Positions 20,008-31,270 of a stretch of 64,000 nt of DNA are shown in pieces. The stretch is from Phaeosaccion multiseriatum (lineage: Eukaryota > Ochrophyta, other classes), in contig OZ218962.1 in the NCBI GenBank assembly GCA_965112735.1, positions 2,170,001 through 2,234,000 of the forward strand, read 5' to 3'. Position numbers and translations under genes: made by a program. The notes beneath the pieces were generated by a model that was not told where the DNA came from, made no database searches, and saw only the letters and a program-made list of their open reading frames with translations. Position 1 is the first letter of the stretch. Every line of letters starts with the position of its first letter.

Positions 20008-22886
20008 ATGAGCTTTTTCAAGCAGGCGTGGGCGGGCTACAATGCCAAGCTCAACTCTAACCCCTTGGTGGTCAAGGCGCTCACCTCCTTCACAGGCTTC
20101 ACGCTAGGCGATGTGCTCGCGCAGAAGTTCATCGACCCTGATAAGGAGTACGACCTCGCGCGAACGCTGAGACTGGGTGAGTAGCAGTGAAGCGGTGCTG
20201 GACACAGAGGATACAGCTGCCTGGGCAAAAGAGAAAGAATCTTTTCTCTCTCTATTGGGGTAATGTGTGGACAAAATCTGAGCGAAGGCGCGACTGACAG
20301 CAGCCGCTGCATAAAAAAAGTGGTGATTTGAATGCAGACGAGATAAGCTTTGAGGGGGGATTGCTCGAGGAGAAACACGTCCGGGGTGTTTTTGGGTGCC
20401 CTACGCTGACTTTCTTCGCCCTCTGATGGCCTGGCCGACTAAGGAAGCAAGGGGGGGAAGGGCTTGGTGGCAGTCCTTTGCTCGCTGCTCTTGCTCGCTG
20501 CGTCAGTGCAAGCCGGAGCGTGCTTGCTTTGGACATGGGAGACTGACGCACCCGCACACAGACCTGCGGCTTGTTTTGACAACGTGTACTCGCGTTTTAT
20601 ACCACTCATCCTTCCCGTCGCTCTCTCTATGCCCTCTGTGTCCTGCTTGCTTCCATGTCCCTCTCTCTGACTCCTGTCTTTCTTCGCTCTCTCTCTGCTA
20701 TCCCTCTCCCCCGCCCTCTCTTCCACCCTCCTTCTCTCTCCCCCCATCCCTCCCTCCCTCCCTCCCTCCCTCCATCCATCCCTCTCTCCCTCCTTCCACC
20801 CCGGTGTACAGCTTCCTTTGGTCTTCTTTTCCACGGTCCCTCTGGACACTACTTCTACGGGTGGCTGGACAAGCAAATCGTGGGTACCGGAGTGAAGCAG
20901 GTCGTGTCAAAGGTAGCCATCGACCAAGTTGTGTGGAACCCCATCTTCGGTAAGTTGCCATGAGCTGCTTCCCCTCCTTATAGAAAAGAAGGAAGAGTTT
21001 GAAGGACGAGTGGCAGAACCAAGTACTGTTGGTATCAACGCTCATTTCGTGCATATACGAAAGACGCGAGTGATGAAGCTCTACGAAGCGGTACCCTCCT
21101 AGAAGGGAAGAAACTCTCCTCCTGGTGCTGCTGCTCGTGTCTGCGAGGGACGAACGGACGCATGGCCCTTGTGGCTCTTGGGTGCTTGGGGGGTGCCGTT
21201 TGAGCCGGGACCTTGTATTCCGCCATGCAAGGCATGCTCCAAACGAACGAACGCAATGCTGAAGCCAATGAACACGTTATTGACATGCCATGCCCCCCCC
21301 CCCCTTACCTCCTCTTTCCCGTCTCCCTGCCCTTCTCTGCCCCCCCCCCCCCTCTCCTCCCTCTCAGGATGCGCGTTCTTCACCTACACCGGGCTAGCAG
21401 AAGGTCCGTGTCAGTCTTGTCTATATGCGCAGAATAGGCACGAGGAGGACCTCTCTCAGGACCAGACAAGAAGAGGATTGTGCAGACAAGAAAAGGATTG
21501 TACTCACCATATGGTACCTCCTGGCTCTTCCCTCACTCCCTCTACCCCTTCCTCCCTCCCTCCCTCCCTCCCTCTCTCCCTCCTTCCCTCCCTCCCTCCT
21601 TCCCCCCTTCTCTCCCGCTCCAGGCAAGTCGATGTCGCAGATCGGCGACAAGATCAAGGCCGACCTTCAGACTGCCGTCATGGGCTCCTGGGCTGTGTGG
21701 GTACCCGCACATACCATCAACTTCCGGTGCGTACCATTGAACCAAACCATGCACATAGATCATGGGAGATATCTCTTATTTCTCACACACACACATACGC
21801 ACACACGCACATATGCACACATGGACACACGCACACACACACACTGATGTACCCATATTCCCTTTCTCCTTACATGGCGCGCCCATCCTTCCCCATCCCG
21901 ATTTGATTGTGTCCCCATCTTGATTGTGTATCTCCTGACGCTTTTGTCCACCCTCCTCCTCCTCCTCTCCTCCTCCTCCTCCTCCTCCTCCTCCTCCTCC
22001 TCCTCCTCCTCCTCCTCCTCCTCCTCCTCCTCCTCCTCCTCCTCCTCCTCCTCCTCCTCCTCCTCCTCCTCCTCCTCCTCCTCCTCCTCCTCCTCCTTTT
22101 CCTCCTTTTCCTCCTTTTCCTCCCCGCTTCCCACAGTTTCATCCCCTCCAACCAGCGTCTGCTGTACATTAACACCATCCAAGTTGGTTACAACATCTTC
22201 CTGAGCTGTAAGTGATCCACGCCACTCTGCTGCGTGTGTGGGTGCCCCCCCCCCTCTCATTATAGATGTTTTATAGGCCTATCTATGTGTATACTCGATG
22301 TGCACAGCCCGGACACTTGCGACACGAGGCTTCAGCAGAATGGCTGCCTACCTCAGTTGCCTCCAGTGTGTGTCCTGCTTCCTTCCTTCTGTCGTTCGGG
22401 GGGGAGGGAAAGGTCTGGTGGGCGTCGAGTCGAATCGTCTTATTCCTTCACCATTTTCTCACAAACTCTCTTCCCTTCCCAATTGCTTCCCGTTCGTCCC
22501 TCCCTGCAACCCTCCTCCTCCACCTCCTCCTCCTCCTCCTCCTCCTCCTCCTCCTCCTCCTCCTTCTCCTCCTCCTCCTCCTCCTCCTCCTCCTCCTCCT
22601 CCTCGTCATCCTCCTTCTCCTCCTCCTCCTCCTCCTCCTCCTCCTCTTCCTCCTCCTCCTCCTCCTCCTCCTCCTCCTCCTCCTCCTCCTCCTCCTCTTC
22701 CTCCTCCTCCTCCTCCTCCACCACCACCACCTCCTCCTCCTCCTCCTCCTCCTCCTCCTCTTGCCCCCGACACGACACACCACAGTCCTCGCAAACAAGA
22801 GCGCAGACGCGGCGCCCGTTGAGGCCTTGGAGGATGCGGCAGACAAGGTGGCGGACAAGGTGGAGGAGGCGAAGAAGGATCTCTAA
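20008..22886 (+). CDS. Mpv17/PMP22-family membrane protein
   Basis: Small four-helix proteins of this family sit in the inner mitochondrial or peroxisomal membrane and form or regulate channels; the exact substrate is not known from sequence. Six exons (20008-20176, 20812-20949, 21368-21403, 21624-21726, 22137-22207, 22786-22886) sum to 618 nt, 205 residues, normal for the family. Family marks: an N-terminal YNAKLNSNPLVVKALTSFTG with LGDVLAQKF; GPSGHYFYGWLD; KVAIDQVVWNPIF; and the C-terminal WAVWVPAHTINFRFIPSNQR..Y leading into NIFLS. The last exon adds an acidic/lysine tail (DAADKVADKVEEAKKDL) beyond the usual end. There is no signal peptide or plastid leader; mitochondrial or peroxisomal location is inferred from the family. 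Introns 4 and 5 are mostly (CTC)n. Confidence 0.93.
21951..22097. repeat. (CTC)n tract in Mpv17-like intron 4
   Basis: About 47 near-perfect CTC units end 40 bp before the acceptor of exon 22137-22207, as an over-grown polypyrimidine tract. A second one at 22505-22760 (about 80 units, few interruptions) precedes the acceptor of the last exon. Confidence 0.95.
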
Positions 22887-24342
22887 ACACTTTTGGTCAC
22901 CGAGGAGGAGGTGGTGAAGGAGCCCTAAACGCTTGGGTCAGAGAAAGAGAGGTCTATAGGTGATGACGATGATGATGATAAGGAGGAGGAGGAGGAGGAG
23001 GAGGAGGAGGAGGAGGAGGACGATGATGACGTCATGTTGGTGATGTTGATGTTATTGTTGTGATGATGATGATGATGATGATGATTGAAGGTTGGAGCTC
23101 TCCACACTCGGGGTCAGAGAACGAGCTCTAATCATGATGATGGCAGATGGAAGAAGGAGCTCTAGGCAAGCAAGGGAAGGGGGGGCGGTGATGGGATGGA
23201 CGAGAGAACGGGTGGGTGCGATATCGTCTTTTAGAGGAAGGGGGTGGGGGGGGGGGCGGTTTCGTCTTGGAGAGGAATTTTGGACACACCACACACATGG
23301 TGATGGTGAGGTTGTTGAAAGGCGCGTGGGCTGACGTCGGCTTGAATTGCTGACATACTGTCAGTCCGGAGCCTTGGGGGAGGGGGGGGTGGAGGGGGTC
23401 TCGTTCCGAAGCGGAGAAGGAGGGGAAGGGAGATGGTGTGCAGGGGGGAGGGGAGGGAGCAGTTACAAATATACAATATACATGACAGAAACGGAAACCA
23501 ACAATCCCATCTTTCATTTATTAGCACCACAAGTTCACCCTCACCCGCTGCCAGGCGAGGCGGTGAAATCTTCTGGGACAAGGGGGGGGGGTGCTGATCA
23601 TTAATTTTTTTTTATATCAAAAGTTAAACCAAAGTATCAATCCATCCACCACCCCCCGCACGCCATCGATCACAGACAGGAAACAGAGGAGGGCAGTTAC
23701 GCCACCCACCCTTCCCCGTCGGACCGTCGGACCAAACACATACACATACATAACAGCACGGAAACCACACCGGCTTCCAACGGATGGAGATACCATCTCG
23801 AGTCGAAGCTTCAAAATTGCTGCCCCCCCGGAGTCAGTCCCCCTCCCGCAAGGATCAATCGATCAATCATAGGAGATTACCCCGCCCTTCGCGCCGCCGG
23901 AGAGCGCACAGTCAGTGGAGAGAGTCGTGTGGTCGTTGTTGGGTCGCTCCCGACCCTCCCAGATACCCCAACAAAAAGGTAAGGCAATCAACATCCTCTC
24001 GGGGCCGACTTCCTCCATATATACTCCTTGCTTCTTCTTCCCTCGCTCCTCCTGCCATTGCTCCTGTGCTAGGCTGGCTGCCGCTGCCGCCCCCCCTTAT
24101 CTCCTCGCTCCCACGCAGCTGCTACTCATAGAGCCTTCCGCTTCTTCATGTTACAGTTACAGAAGTGTACTGACGAAGCCCTCCAGCAACGTGCGTTCCT
24201 TTTGTTTCTTTCCTTTAGCTTCGTTGGTTCGCTTCGTACCCTACAGTCTCTCACCACGACGTGGGGTGCAAAACCGCAGCGCCTCAACGATTTCCGCACC
24301 ATCTCCCCGTCGCCCACCATTGAGCCACTGCCACACCATCGC
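22887..24342. other. Convergent 3' region, Mpv17-like / type III PKS
   Basis: No gene is recognised. It contains GAT/GAG repeats at 22955-23085 with two copies of a GTTGGAGCTCT..GGTCAGAGA-like segment (around 22935 and 23090), homopolymer G and C runs, and otherwise unique sequence. The sequence homologous to the opposite PKS copy begins only at 24310, 33 bp past the PKS stop codon. Confidence 0.5.
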
Positions 24343-25590
24343 CTAGAACTGGGCCAGCATGATGCCCTCGGCGCCGACGCCGGGGGAGAAGGAGAAGGCG
24401 AGGCCCATGCCGTAGCCCTTCTTACCCTGCGCGAGGGCGTCGTTGTGCCTCTTGAATACACGCTCCAGCACAAACATGACGGAGGGGGAGAGCATGTTTC
24501 CGTACTCGTGCAGCACGGCCCACGAGTCCGCCGTCTGGTCCTCGGACAGGCCCAGCCCGTTCTGCGCCTCCTCGATGATGCGCCTGCCCCCCGGGTGCAC
24601 GGCCCAAAAGTCCACATCCTTCCTTTGCTTGTTGTTGCGCTGGAGGAAGCTGTCCACGTAACCGCCCATGTTCTTGGCAATGTAGTTGGGCAGGAACTTG
24701 GACAGCGTGCAGCTGATCCCGTTGGGGTTGATGGCCAGCGTGATGCCGTCCTCGGTGCCCTCCATGAGATGGCAGTGGTCGTCCACAATGCCCAGCGTAC
24801 CCTTGGGGACGGAGCTGTGCGTCTCTCCGCTCATGACTGCCGCGGCACAACCGTCGGCGAAGATGGCGTGCAGGATGGCGTCGTTGACGCTGTCCTCGAA
24901 GGTGGTGTGTACGCTGCTCAGCTCCACGCACAGCATGAGGGCGTACTTGCCCTTGTTTGTCTTGACGTAGTCGTTGGCGATGCGGAAGCCGTTCATGGCC
25001 GCTGCACAGCCCATGAAGCCGATGAGCGATCGGTCCACGCTTCGCGGCAGGCCCAGCGTGGCAATCATCTCGCAGTCGAGGCCAGGCCCCAGGAAGCCCG
25101 TGCTGCTCACCACCACCAGCTTGCTAATGTCCGACACTTCCAATCCCGCGTTGGCAATGGCTCGCCGGGCCACGTCACACACGAGAGGCACGGCCTTCTC
25201 CTTGAACTTGTCGAGGCGGGTGTTGACGGGGATGTTAAAGTCTCCCTCGGGTTTGTCTTTGCTGAAGAAGAACATGGGGTCGCCCTCCTCCGCTCTGTCG
25301 GGCGTAAAGTCGGGGACGGCAAAGTAGCGGCTGCCGATGCGGCTGTTGCCGTAGATGCGCTCCAGCACGGGCTTGACTCCCTCGCAGCCGGGCGCCTTTT
25401 GCGCGATCTTGAGGGCCTCGCCCTGTGTGCAGCGATACTGGGGGTTGCCCACCGCCATGCCCTTGATCACCGGCACCACCTTCTCCTCCTCCTTGCCCGA
25501 CATGGCAAAGGCTGCTTGGCATCGGAGGAGGGAGGGAGGGGGGGAAGAGGACGGGGAGGAGGAGGAGGAGGAGGAGGGGCGAGGGGGAGG
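24310..25590. repeat. Left arm of PKS inverted repeat
   Basis: The arm is the reverse complement of 27323-28600. It covers 33 bp of 3' flank, all of PKS exon 2, the acceptor and the pyrimidine tract of the intron. By eye only three base differences were found inside the coding part, plus small changes in the (CTC)n tract. The spacer between arms is about 1.7 kb and is not alike on the two sides. Confidence 0.93.
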
Positions 25591-26699
25591 AGGGGGAGGA
25601 GGGGGAGGAGGGGGAGGAGAGGGAGGAGGGAGAGGAGGAGGAGCGAGGGGGAGGAGGGGGAGGAGGGGGAGGGGGAGGAGAAGGGAGAAGGACGAAGGAG
25701 AGGCGGGCATGGAGTGGTAGCCAAAATAACGGAGGGAAGAGCAGCGGTGCCGGTGGGTTAGGCACGGTTGTGAAGGTCGGGCAGAGCAAGCCAGGACCCA
25801 TGTCGTACACGGATTCGTCGAGACCAAGGGGTGGGGTGAGCTTTGTGTGGTCAGTGGTAATGGTAGTGGAAGCGATGGCGTACGGAGGAGCCAACCGTAA
25901 CGGCCTCGTGCTTCCATTCGCCATTGGGTGTGGCTCGGCGTGGTACTGTACCACCAGCAAGTCCGACAACGCAACCAATCATGCTGCTCCGACTACTACC
26001 AGCTGCCCAGCATATTCTCTTTCTTCTTTCTTCCCCTTCACCCGTCCCCTTTTTTCCTTTCTATCTATCTCTTCTTGTACTGATGTCCTTTGATTCTCTC
26101 TCTCTTTTCTCGACGGGCTGTTCTAGCCCTCCCGTAGTCGCCAGTTAAGCAGACAAAGCATGCTTAGTCTGCGCATGCCTCTTAACTATGATCAGCAGTG
26201 TGCTTTCATCCACGCGTCATGATTCGGGCACCCTAGGCGCCAGACCATGCCAACTCCCCGCGCTCCCCGCCGCGTGCTTCCCACACGCAAAACACAGCCT
26301 CTGCCACAAGTCCCGTTGTGGGCTCTCTGTGCTGCTTGCCTCATTCTTGCCTCATTGCTTTTAGCCCGATCGTCCGTTATATGGCGAAGTAAGCTCCCTC
26401 CGTCCCTCCGTCTTACTTTGTGCAACTGGAACGCTCTGCTCACTTCCGACACCCACACCATTGGATACTTTCCTTTCCCCACAACCCGCCCTACACGCCA
26501 TCGCCTCTAGCCCTGCACACGGCGGTATGCTAGCCCTTTATTACCACTCAGTCAGTTCCTCTTCTTCCTCGTTATATCGCTGGTTGGCCCGCCTTCCCTC
26601 TCACTCACCGTACAGCAGCGCGATCAGGACACACAACCCGGCTACCTGCACCGGAAGCTCCCTCACGAGGGCCATAGCCTGTTCCTGCATGGTCTCCAT
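24343..26699 (-). CDS. Type III polyketide synthase (chalcone synthase-like), copy 1
   Basis: It condenses malonyl-CoA units onto a CoA-linked starter with no carrier protein. Two exons, 26609-26699 (ATG) and 24343-25511, give 419 residues. The Cys-His-Asn triad is clear: GFMGCAAAMNGF, AVHPGGRRII and YGNMLSPSVMF. Counted from the MSGK methionine these are Cys166, His303 and Asn336, close to plant chalcone synthase numbering. A C-terminal GXGXEG-type loop (SPGVGAEGIML) is present. Exon 1 codes a hydrophobic leader (ELPVQVAGLCVLIALLY) joined in phase to AFAMSGK, so the product probably enters the ER; the Ala-Phe at the junction could mean plastid import. Translation could also start at MSGK. 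The long open frame antisense to exon 2 is a high-GC shadow. The starter unit cannot be read from sequence. Confidence 0.96.
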
Positions 26700-26980
26700 C
26701 TCGCTCAATGTGGCCGTCTCAGCTTCAGCTGGGAGCGCGAAGAGCCAGCGTTAGGAAAGGTAGGGAGAGTAATAACCATACAAGGGCGAATTGAAAAGAC
26801 GGAATGTAACGGTGATTGTAACGGGTGATTGTAACGGCATGTAACCGCGGTTTTCCGATTTTCCATTTTCCATTTTTTCTTCTTGGGGCAGCTCCCTCCA
26901 CTATTGCAGCAGCCACGCCACAAGGACTATTGCAAGGCAGCCCATCAACCTTGTGTTGTCTCTGCGTTGGTCAGGTCACC
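26700..26980. promoter_or_regulatory. Shared bidirectional promoter of the PKS pair, with three TAACGG sites
   Basis: The 281 bp between opposed start codons include three evenly spaced TAACGG hexamers at 26807, 26819 and 26832, in the tandem context TGTAACGGTGAT, and a related GTAACCGCGG at 26841. TAACGG fits the MYB recognition core (CNGTTR on the other strand). Co-regulation of both PKS genes by a MYB-type factor is an inference. Confidence 0.5.
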
Positions 26981-28567
26981 ATGATCGCAGTAGCAGGTGT
27001 TATGGACGCCTCCGTCGCGCTTCTCCATGAGGTGCCCGTGCAAGTAGCCCTACTTTGCCTGCTCCTGTCCGTGCTCTATGGTGAGTCACATGTGATTTGT
27101 GCGAGAAGCCGAGAGAGAGACGGGCAAGGCCTGACTGAATGTGTGTGTCATGTGAATGTCGCTAGCTCCGCCAGACAGGGTCGGCCTTCTGGCTGAAGAG
27201 GGAGGAAAAAGTAAAAAAAAAGGGGAGATCCTCATTCATGATCCATAATTTGCTCCACCTCAACAAGAAACCCCTCGCCCCTCCTCCCCCTCGCTCCTCC
27301 TTCCCCTCCTCGTCCTCGTCCTCCTCCCCCTCGTCCCTCCTCCTCCTCCTCCTCCCCGTCCTCTTCCCCCCCTCCCTCCCTCCTCCGATGCCAAGCAGCC
27401 TTTGCCATGTCGGGCAAGAAGGAGGAGAAGGTGGTGCCGGTGATCAAGGGCATGGCGGTGGGCAACCCCCAGTATCGCTGCACACAGGGCGAGGCCCTCA
27501 AGATCGCGCAAAAGGCGCCCGGCTGCGAGGGAGTCAAGCCCGTGCTGGAGCGCATCTACGGCAACAGCCGCATCGGCAGCGGCTACTTTGCCGTCCCCGA
27601 CTTTACGCCCGACAGAGCGGAGGAGGGCGACCCCATGTTCTTTTTCAGCAAAGACAAACCCGAGGGAGACTTTAACATCCCCGTCAACACCCGCCTCGAC
27701 AAGTTCAAGGAGAAGGCCGTGCCTCTCGTGTGTGACGTGGCCCGGCGAGCCATTGCCAACGCGGGATTGGAAGTGTCGGACATTAGCAAGCTGGTGGTGG
27801 TGAGCAGCACGGGCTTCCTGGGGCCTGGCCTCGACTGCGAGATGATTGCCACGCTGGGCCTGCCGCGAAGCGTGGACCGATCGCTCATCGGCTTCATGGG
27901 CTGTGCAGCGGCCATGAACGGCTTCCGCATCGCCAACGACTACGTCAAGACAAACAAGGGCAAGTACGCCCTCATGCTGTGCGTGGAGCTGAGCAGCGTA
28001 CACACCACCTTCGAGGACAGCGTCAACGACGCCATCCTGCACGCCATCTTCGCCGACGGTTGTGCCGCGGCAGTCATGAGCGGAGAGACGCACAGCTCCG
28101 TCCCCAAGGGTACGCTGGGCATTGTGGACGACCACTGCCATCTCATGGAGGGCACCGAGGACGGCATCACGCTGGCCATCAACCCCAACGGGATCAGCTG
28201 CACGCTGTCCAAGTTCCTGCCCAACTACATTGCCAAGAACATGGGCGGTTACGTGGACAGCTTCCTCCAGCGCAACAACAAGCAAAGGAAGGATGTGGAC
28301 TTTTGGGCCGTGCACCCGGGGGGCAGGCGCATCATCGAGGAGGCGCAGAACGGGCTGGGCCTGTCCGAGGACCAGACGGCGGACTCGTGGGCCGTGCTGC
28401 ACGAGTACGGAAACATGCTCTCCCCCTCCGTCATGTTTGTGCTGGAGCGTGTATTCAAGAGGCACAACGACGCCCTCGCGCAGGGTAAGAAGGGCTACGG
28501 CATGGGCCTCGCCTTCTCCTTCTCCCCCGGCGTCGGCGCCGAGGGCATCATGCTGGCCCAGTTCTAG
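26981..28567 (+). CDS. Type III polyketide synthase (chalcone synthase-like), copy 2
   Basis: Two exons, 26981-27080 and 27399-28567, give 422 residues. Exon 2 differs from copy 1 by only two residues (Lys for Glu just after the MSGK, Gly for Arg in IGS-YFAVPD) and one silent change seen. The catalytic Cys, His and Asn codons are at 27902, 28313 and 28412. Exon 1 (MIAVAGVMDASVALLHEVPV and QVALLCLLLSVLY) is related to that of copy 1 but clearly diverged, and also ends in a hydrophobic helix fused to AFAMSGK. An internal ATG at 27002 would give a shorter leader. The intron is 318 bp against ~1.1 kb in copy 1. The pair is divergent and shares one upstream region. Confidence 0.96.
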
Positions 28568-28600
28568 GCGATGGTGTGGCAGTGGCTCAATGGTGGGCGA
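27323..28600. repeat. Right arm of PKS inverted repeat
   Basis: Reverse complement of 24310-25590. Identity stops sharply at 28600 (GGTGGGCGA then unrelated sequence) and fades inside the pyrimidine tract around 27323-27345. Confidence 0.93.
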
Positions 28601-30470
28601 GTGACACTGTTGTCGTAGCGTACATGTTGCGTATATTATTGCCCCTGCTGTGCGCCGACGATGGGGGCAACGCGCGGTATGTTATCGTCCAATCGCACGC
28701 ATTTGCGTTCGGTGGAGATGGAACGGGGATGGTTGCTTGGCAGAAAGGGAACCAACACCGAGGGTGATGATGGGAAGAAGTGGACGGAGAAGGAGGAGGT
28801 GGAAAGGGAGGAGGAGGAGGAGGAGGAGGAGGAGGAGGAGTATCGGTGCATGAAGTGCCATCACTTTTCGGGGAAGGCACCATGTGGCGCGACTTACAGC
28901 AACAAAGAATGGTGCCATGTGTTTCGTAGGGGGGCGGCGGCTAAGGGGGTAGGGGTGTGTGGCTCGCGGTAGAGGGGAAGATCCTCCACCGATGGAGCCC
29001 AGAGGAGAGGCAGGAGGGGAAGGGGTAAAAACTCTGACAGGAGGGGAAGGAGTTAAGGCCCTTTACTATAACCATAGGCGGCGTTGATCGACAGTTATAC
29101 GATGACGCACAGCACACGTAAAACACGTCTACTTATTTACGAGTATCCACTCTCTTCTAAGCAGTAGCGACCGACTGTGCGTGCTGTATAACCAACTGCT
29201 CCCGCCACGCTGCTGTATCACCAACTGTGCTGCTGTGCCGCTGGTGCTGGTGCCGGCTCGCGTCTTCCGCGTCTATAACCTCACACTACGAGCCTCCATG
29301 CCCCTCCATCCTGCAGACCGGCCCAGCCCAACAGAGCTGAGTCAACCCAACAGGCCGGCCCAGCCCAACAGAGCTGAGCTCAACCCAACAGACCGGCCCA
29401 GCCCAACAGAGCTGAGTCAACCCAACAGACCGGCCCAGCCCAACAGAGCTGAGTCAACCCAACAGACCGGCCCAGCCCAACAGAGCTGAGCTCAACCCAA
29501 CTCTTCCTTCAACCCCCGCCCGCCCGGTTATGGTTATGGGTACGCTTCGCTTCTCCCTTCCCCAGCGGAGAACAAATAGGGCACCCAGGGGGGGGGCGTT
29601 GATTTGACACGCGCGCCCACCATTTAGGGCGGCGAGAGCCGTTTCGGTTTCAGTTTCAGTTTCAGTTTCGAGCTCCAGTCCCAATTCGTTCCTCCCTAGA
29701 AGCGACACACCTCACCTCACGTCCCCGAAAAACATGCTGAAATCGCCTCCCCTGCTGGTGACCGTGCCAGCATGCGGGTGGGGTGAAGCTGTGGTGGAAC
29801 TGGACTGCTGTCTTGCCGTCCTTTGGTCCTTTGAGCCTTTCTTCTCTGCGGCAAGTCAGGCCAAGTCAAGCCAAGCCAAGTCGCTGTATCAGAGCGCAAA
29901 CCCTTTCAGGGAAGGAAGAAGGCTGTTTCGCCTCGCTTCGCCTCGCTTCCCCTTCCCCTTCCCTTCCCCTTCCCTTCCTCAACACCCATAGCGCCGCTGC
30001 TGGTTGTAGCGTCGTGCGTAGCACCATTTCCATGGGGTGGGTTTGGGTTCCAAACCTCTCCCTCCGTCATACCCAAGTTAGGAGGGAGGAGGCAGGCCGT
30101 GAGTGGGGGGGCTTCCAAGGCAGCCCGACCCCTCGTAAGAGACCCCACGACAGTCAAGTGCACAGCCGCTCGAAGCTACGGCTAGGGAGAGTCACCTCCA
30201 CTCCTCTCTCCCTCACCTCATCTCATGGCTGCGGCGGCGAGATACCTCTGCTCTCCTACCCTCTACGGCTATGGCGAGTAGCAAGTGCAGAGAGAGGAGC
30301 ATCACCTTCCCTCTCTTCTTCCCTCCTCCTCTCTTCGGTGAGTCACCTCCCCTCTTTGGGGGACGGCGCGTGACTGAGGCAACTCTTCATCACCATGAGT
30401 ATCTCCCGGTTGACTTTAGTACTCTTCCTCCTCTAATCATCTCCCCTCTCCCCTCTCCTCCTCTCTACGG
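28601..30470. other. Intergenic region PKS copy 2 / syntaxin-18
   Basis: No gene is recognised in 1.9 kb. It holds (GAG)n at 28807-28838, two copies of the dispersed GTATCACCAAC-type element at 29185 (one mismatch) and 29215, a 37-bp tandem array at 29318-29499, TTTCAG repeats at 29641-29668, a (CTTCCC)-rich stretch at 29948-29984, and an imperfect duplication of a CTCTACGGCTAYGGYGAGTAG segment at 30257 and 30462. The second copy overlaps the syntaxin-18 stop codon. Confidence 0.55.
29318..29499. repeat. 37-bp tandem array, five copies
   Basis: Five near-identical units reading ACCGGCCCAGCCCAACAGAG then CTGAGTCAACCCAACAG, some with one extra base (GAGCTCAA in place of GAGTCAA). The alternating 37/38-bp units break any reading frame, which argues against coding. 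Confidence 0.9.
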
Positions 30471-30782
30471 CTACGGTGAGTAGTAGTGTAGAAAGAGGAG
30501 CATAAGACTGGCCCCGACCATGAAGCATGAGTACAACTTGCGGAAACCCCCCCTGTAGCAAGAGGTACAGAACGTGCAGGAGGGGAGGGGAGGGGAGGGG
30601 AGGGGAGGGGAGGGGAGGGGCACGCAGTAGCACGAAGGGGGACAGGCCAGGTAAGTAACAAAGAAAACAGATCATGAGAAGAGAAGGGTTATATATTCCT
30701 GAGTTCGTCAGTGAGGCGATAAAGCCTTCGCCCATAGCATTACGCTCGCAAGTACGCACGCACATATGCACGCACACACACA

Positions 30783-30826
<44 letters not shown>

Positions 30827-31227
30827 CTCACGCGTATATACGTACCCTCTCTTGATGGCCTTCTCGAGATGTTTCCCACCCTGGGAGACGGAACTTGTGG
30901 CCTGCACCGCTTGATCGTACACGAACTCCACCTGCACGCACACACACACACATAAGCACATACACACACATAAACACATACACAGGCACATCGTACCGGC
31001 AGGAAATTGGACAGGAAAAGGTGAGTGGATGGACTTCCCTTCGCACCCCCCTCCCTCCCCCCCCCCCACCCTCCCTCACTCACCTCCGCCTGCTGCTCCA
31101 CCACCTTGCTGGAGAAGAGACTCATGAGCCCGCTTATCTCCGCCATTTTGCCCTCCATCTGTCTCACATCATCGGCCTCGTTCAGCAGTGAGCTCAGCAG
31201 AGCCGAGTTCTCACTCTCCAGCACCAT

Positions 31228-31270
<43 letters not shown>

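Noticed and set aside
22234-22917. Poly-Ser/Leu/Pro frames of 170-230 codons
   Set aside because: They are three readings of the (CTC)n tract in the last Mpv17-like intron.
24148-25761. Open frame of about 537 codons antisense to PKS copy 1 (and its twin antisense to copy 2)
   Set aside because: High-GC third positions in the PKS exon remove stops on the other strand; the translation resembles no family and mirrors the sense codons.
29734-30373. Possible small genes between PKS copy 2 and syntaxin-18
   Set aside because: Overlapping frames are Pro/Ser-rich low complexity with no conserved motif, and frames end inside repeats.
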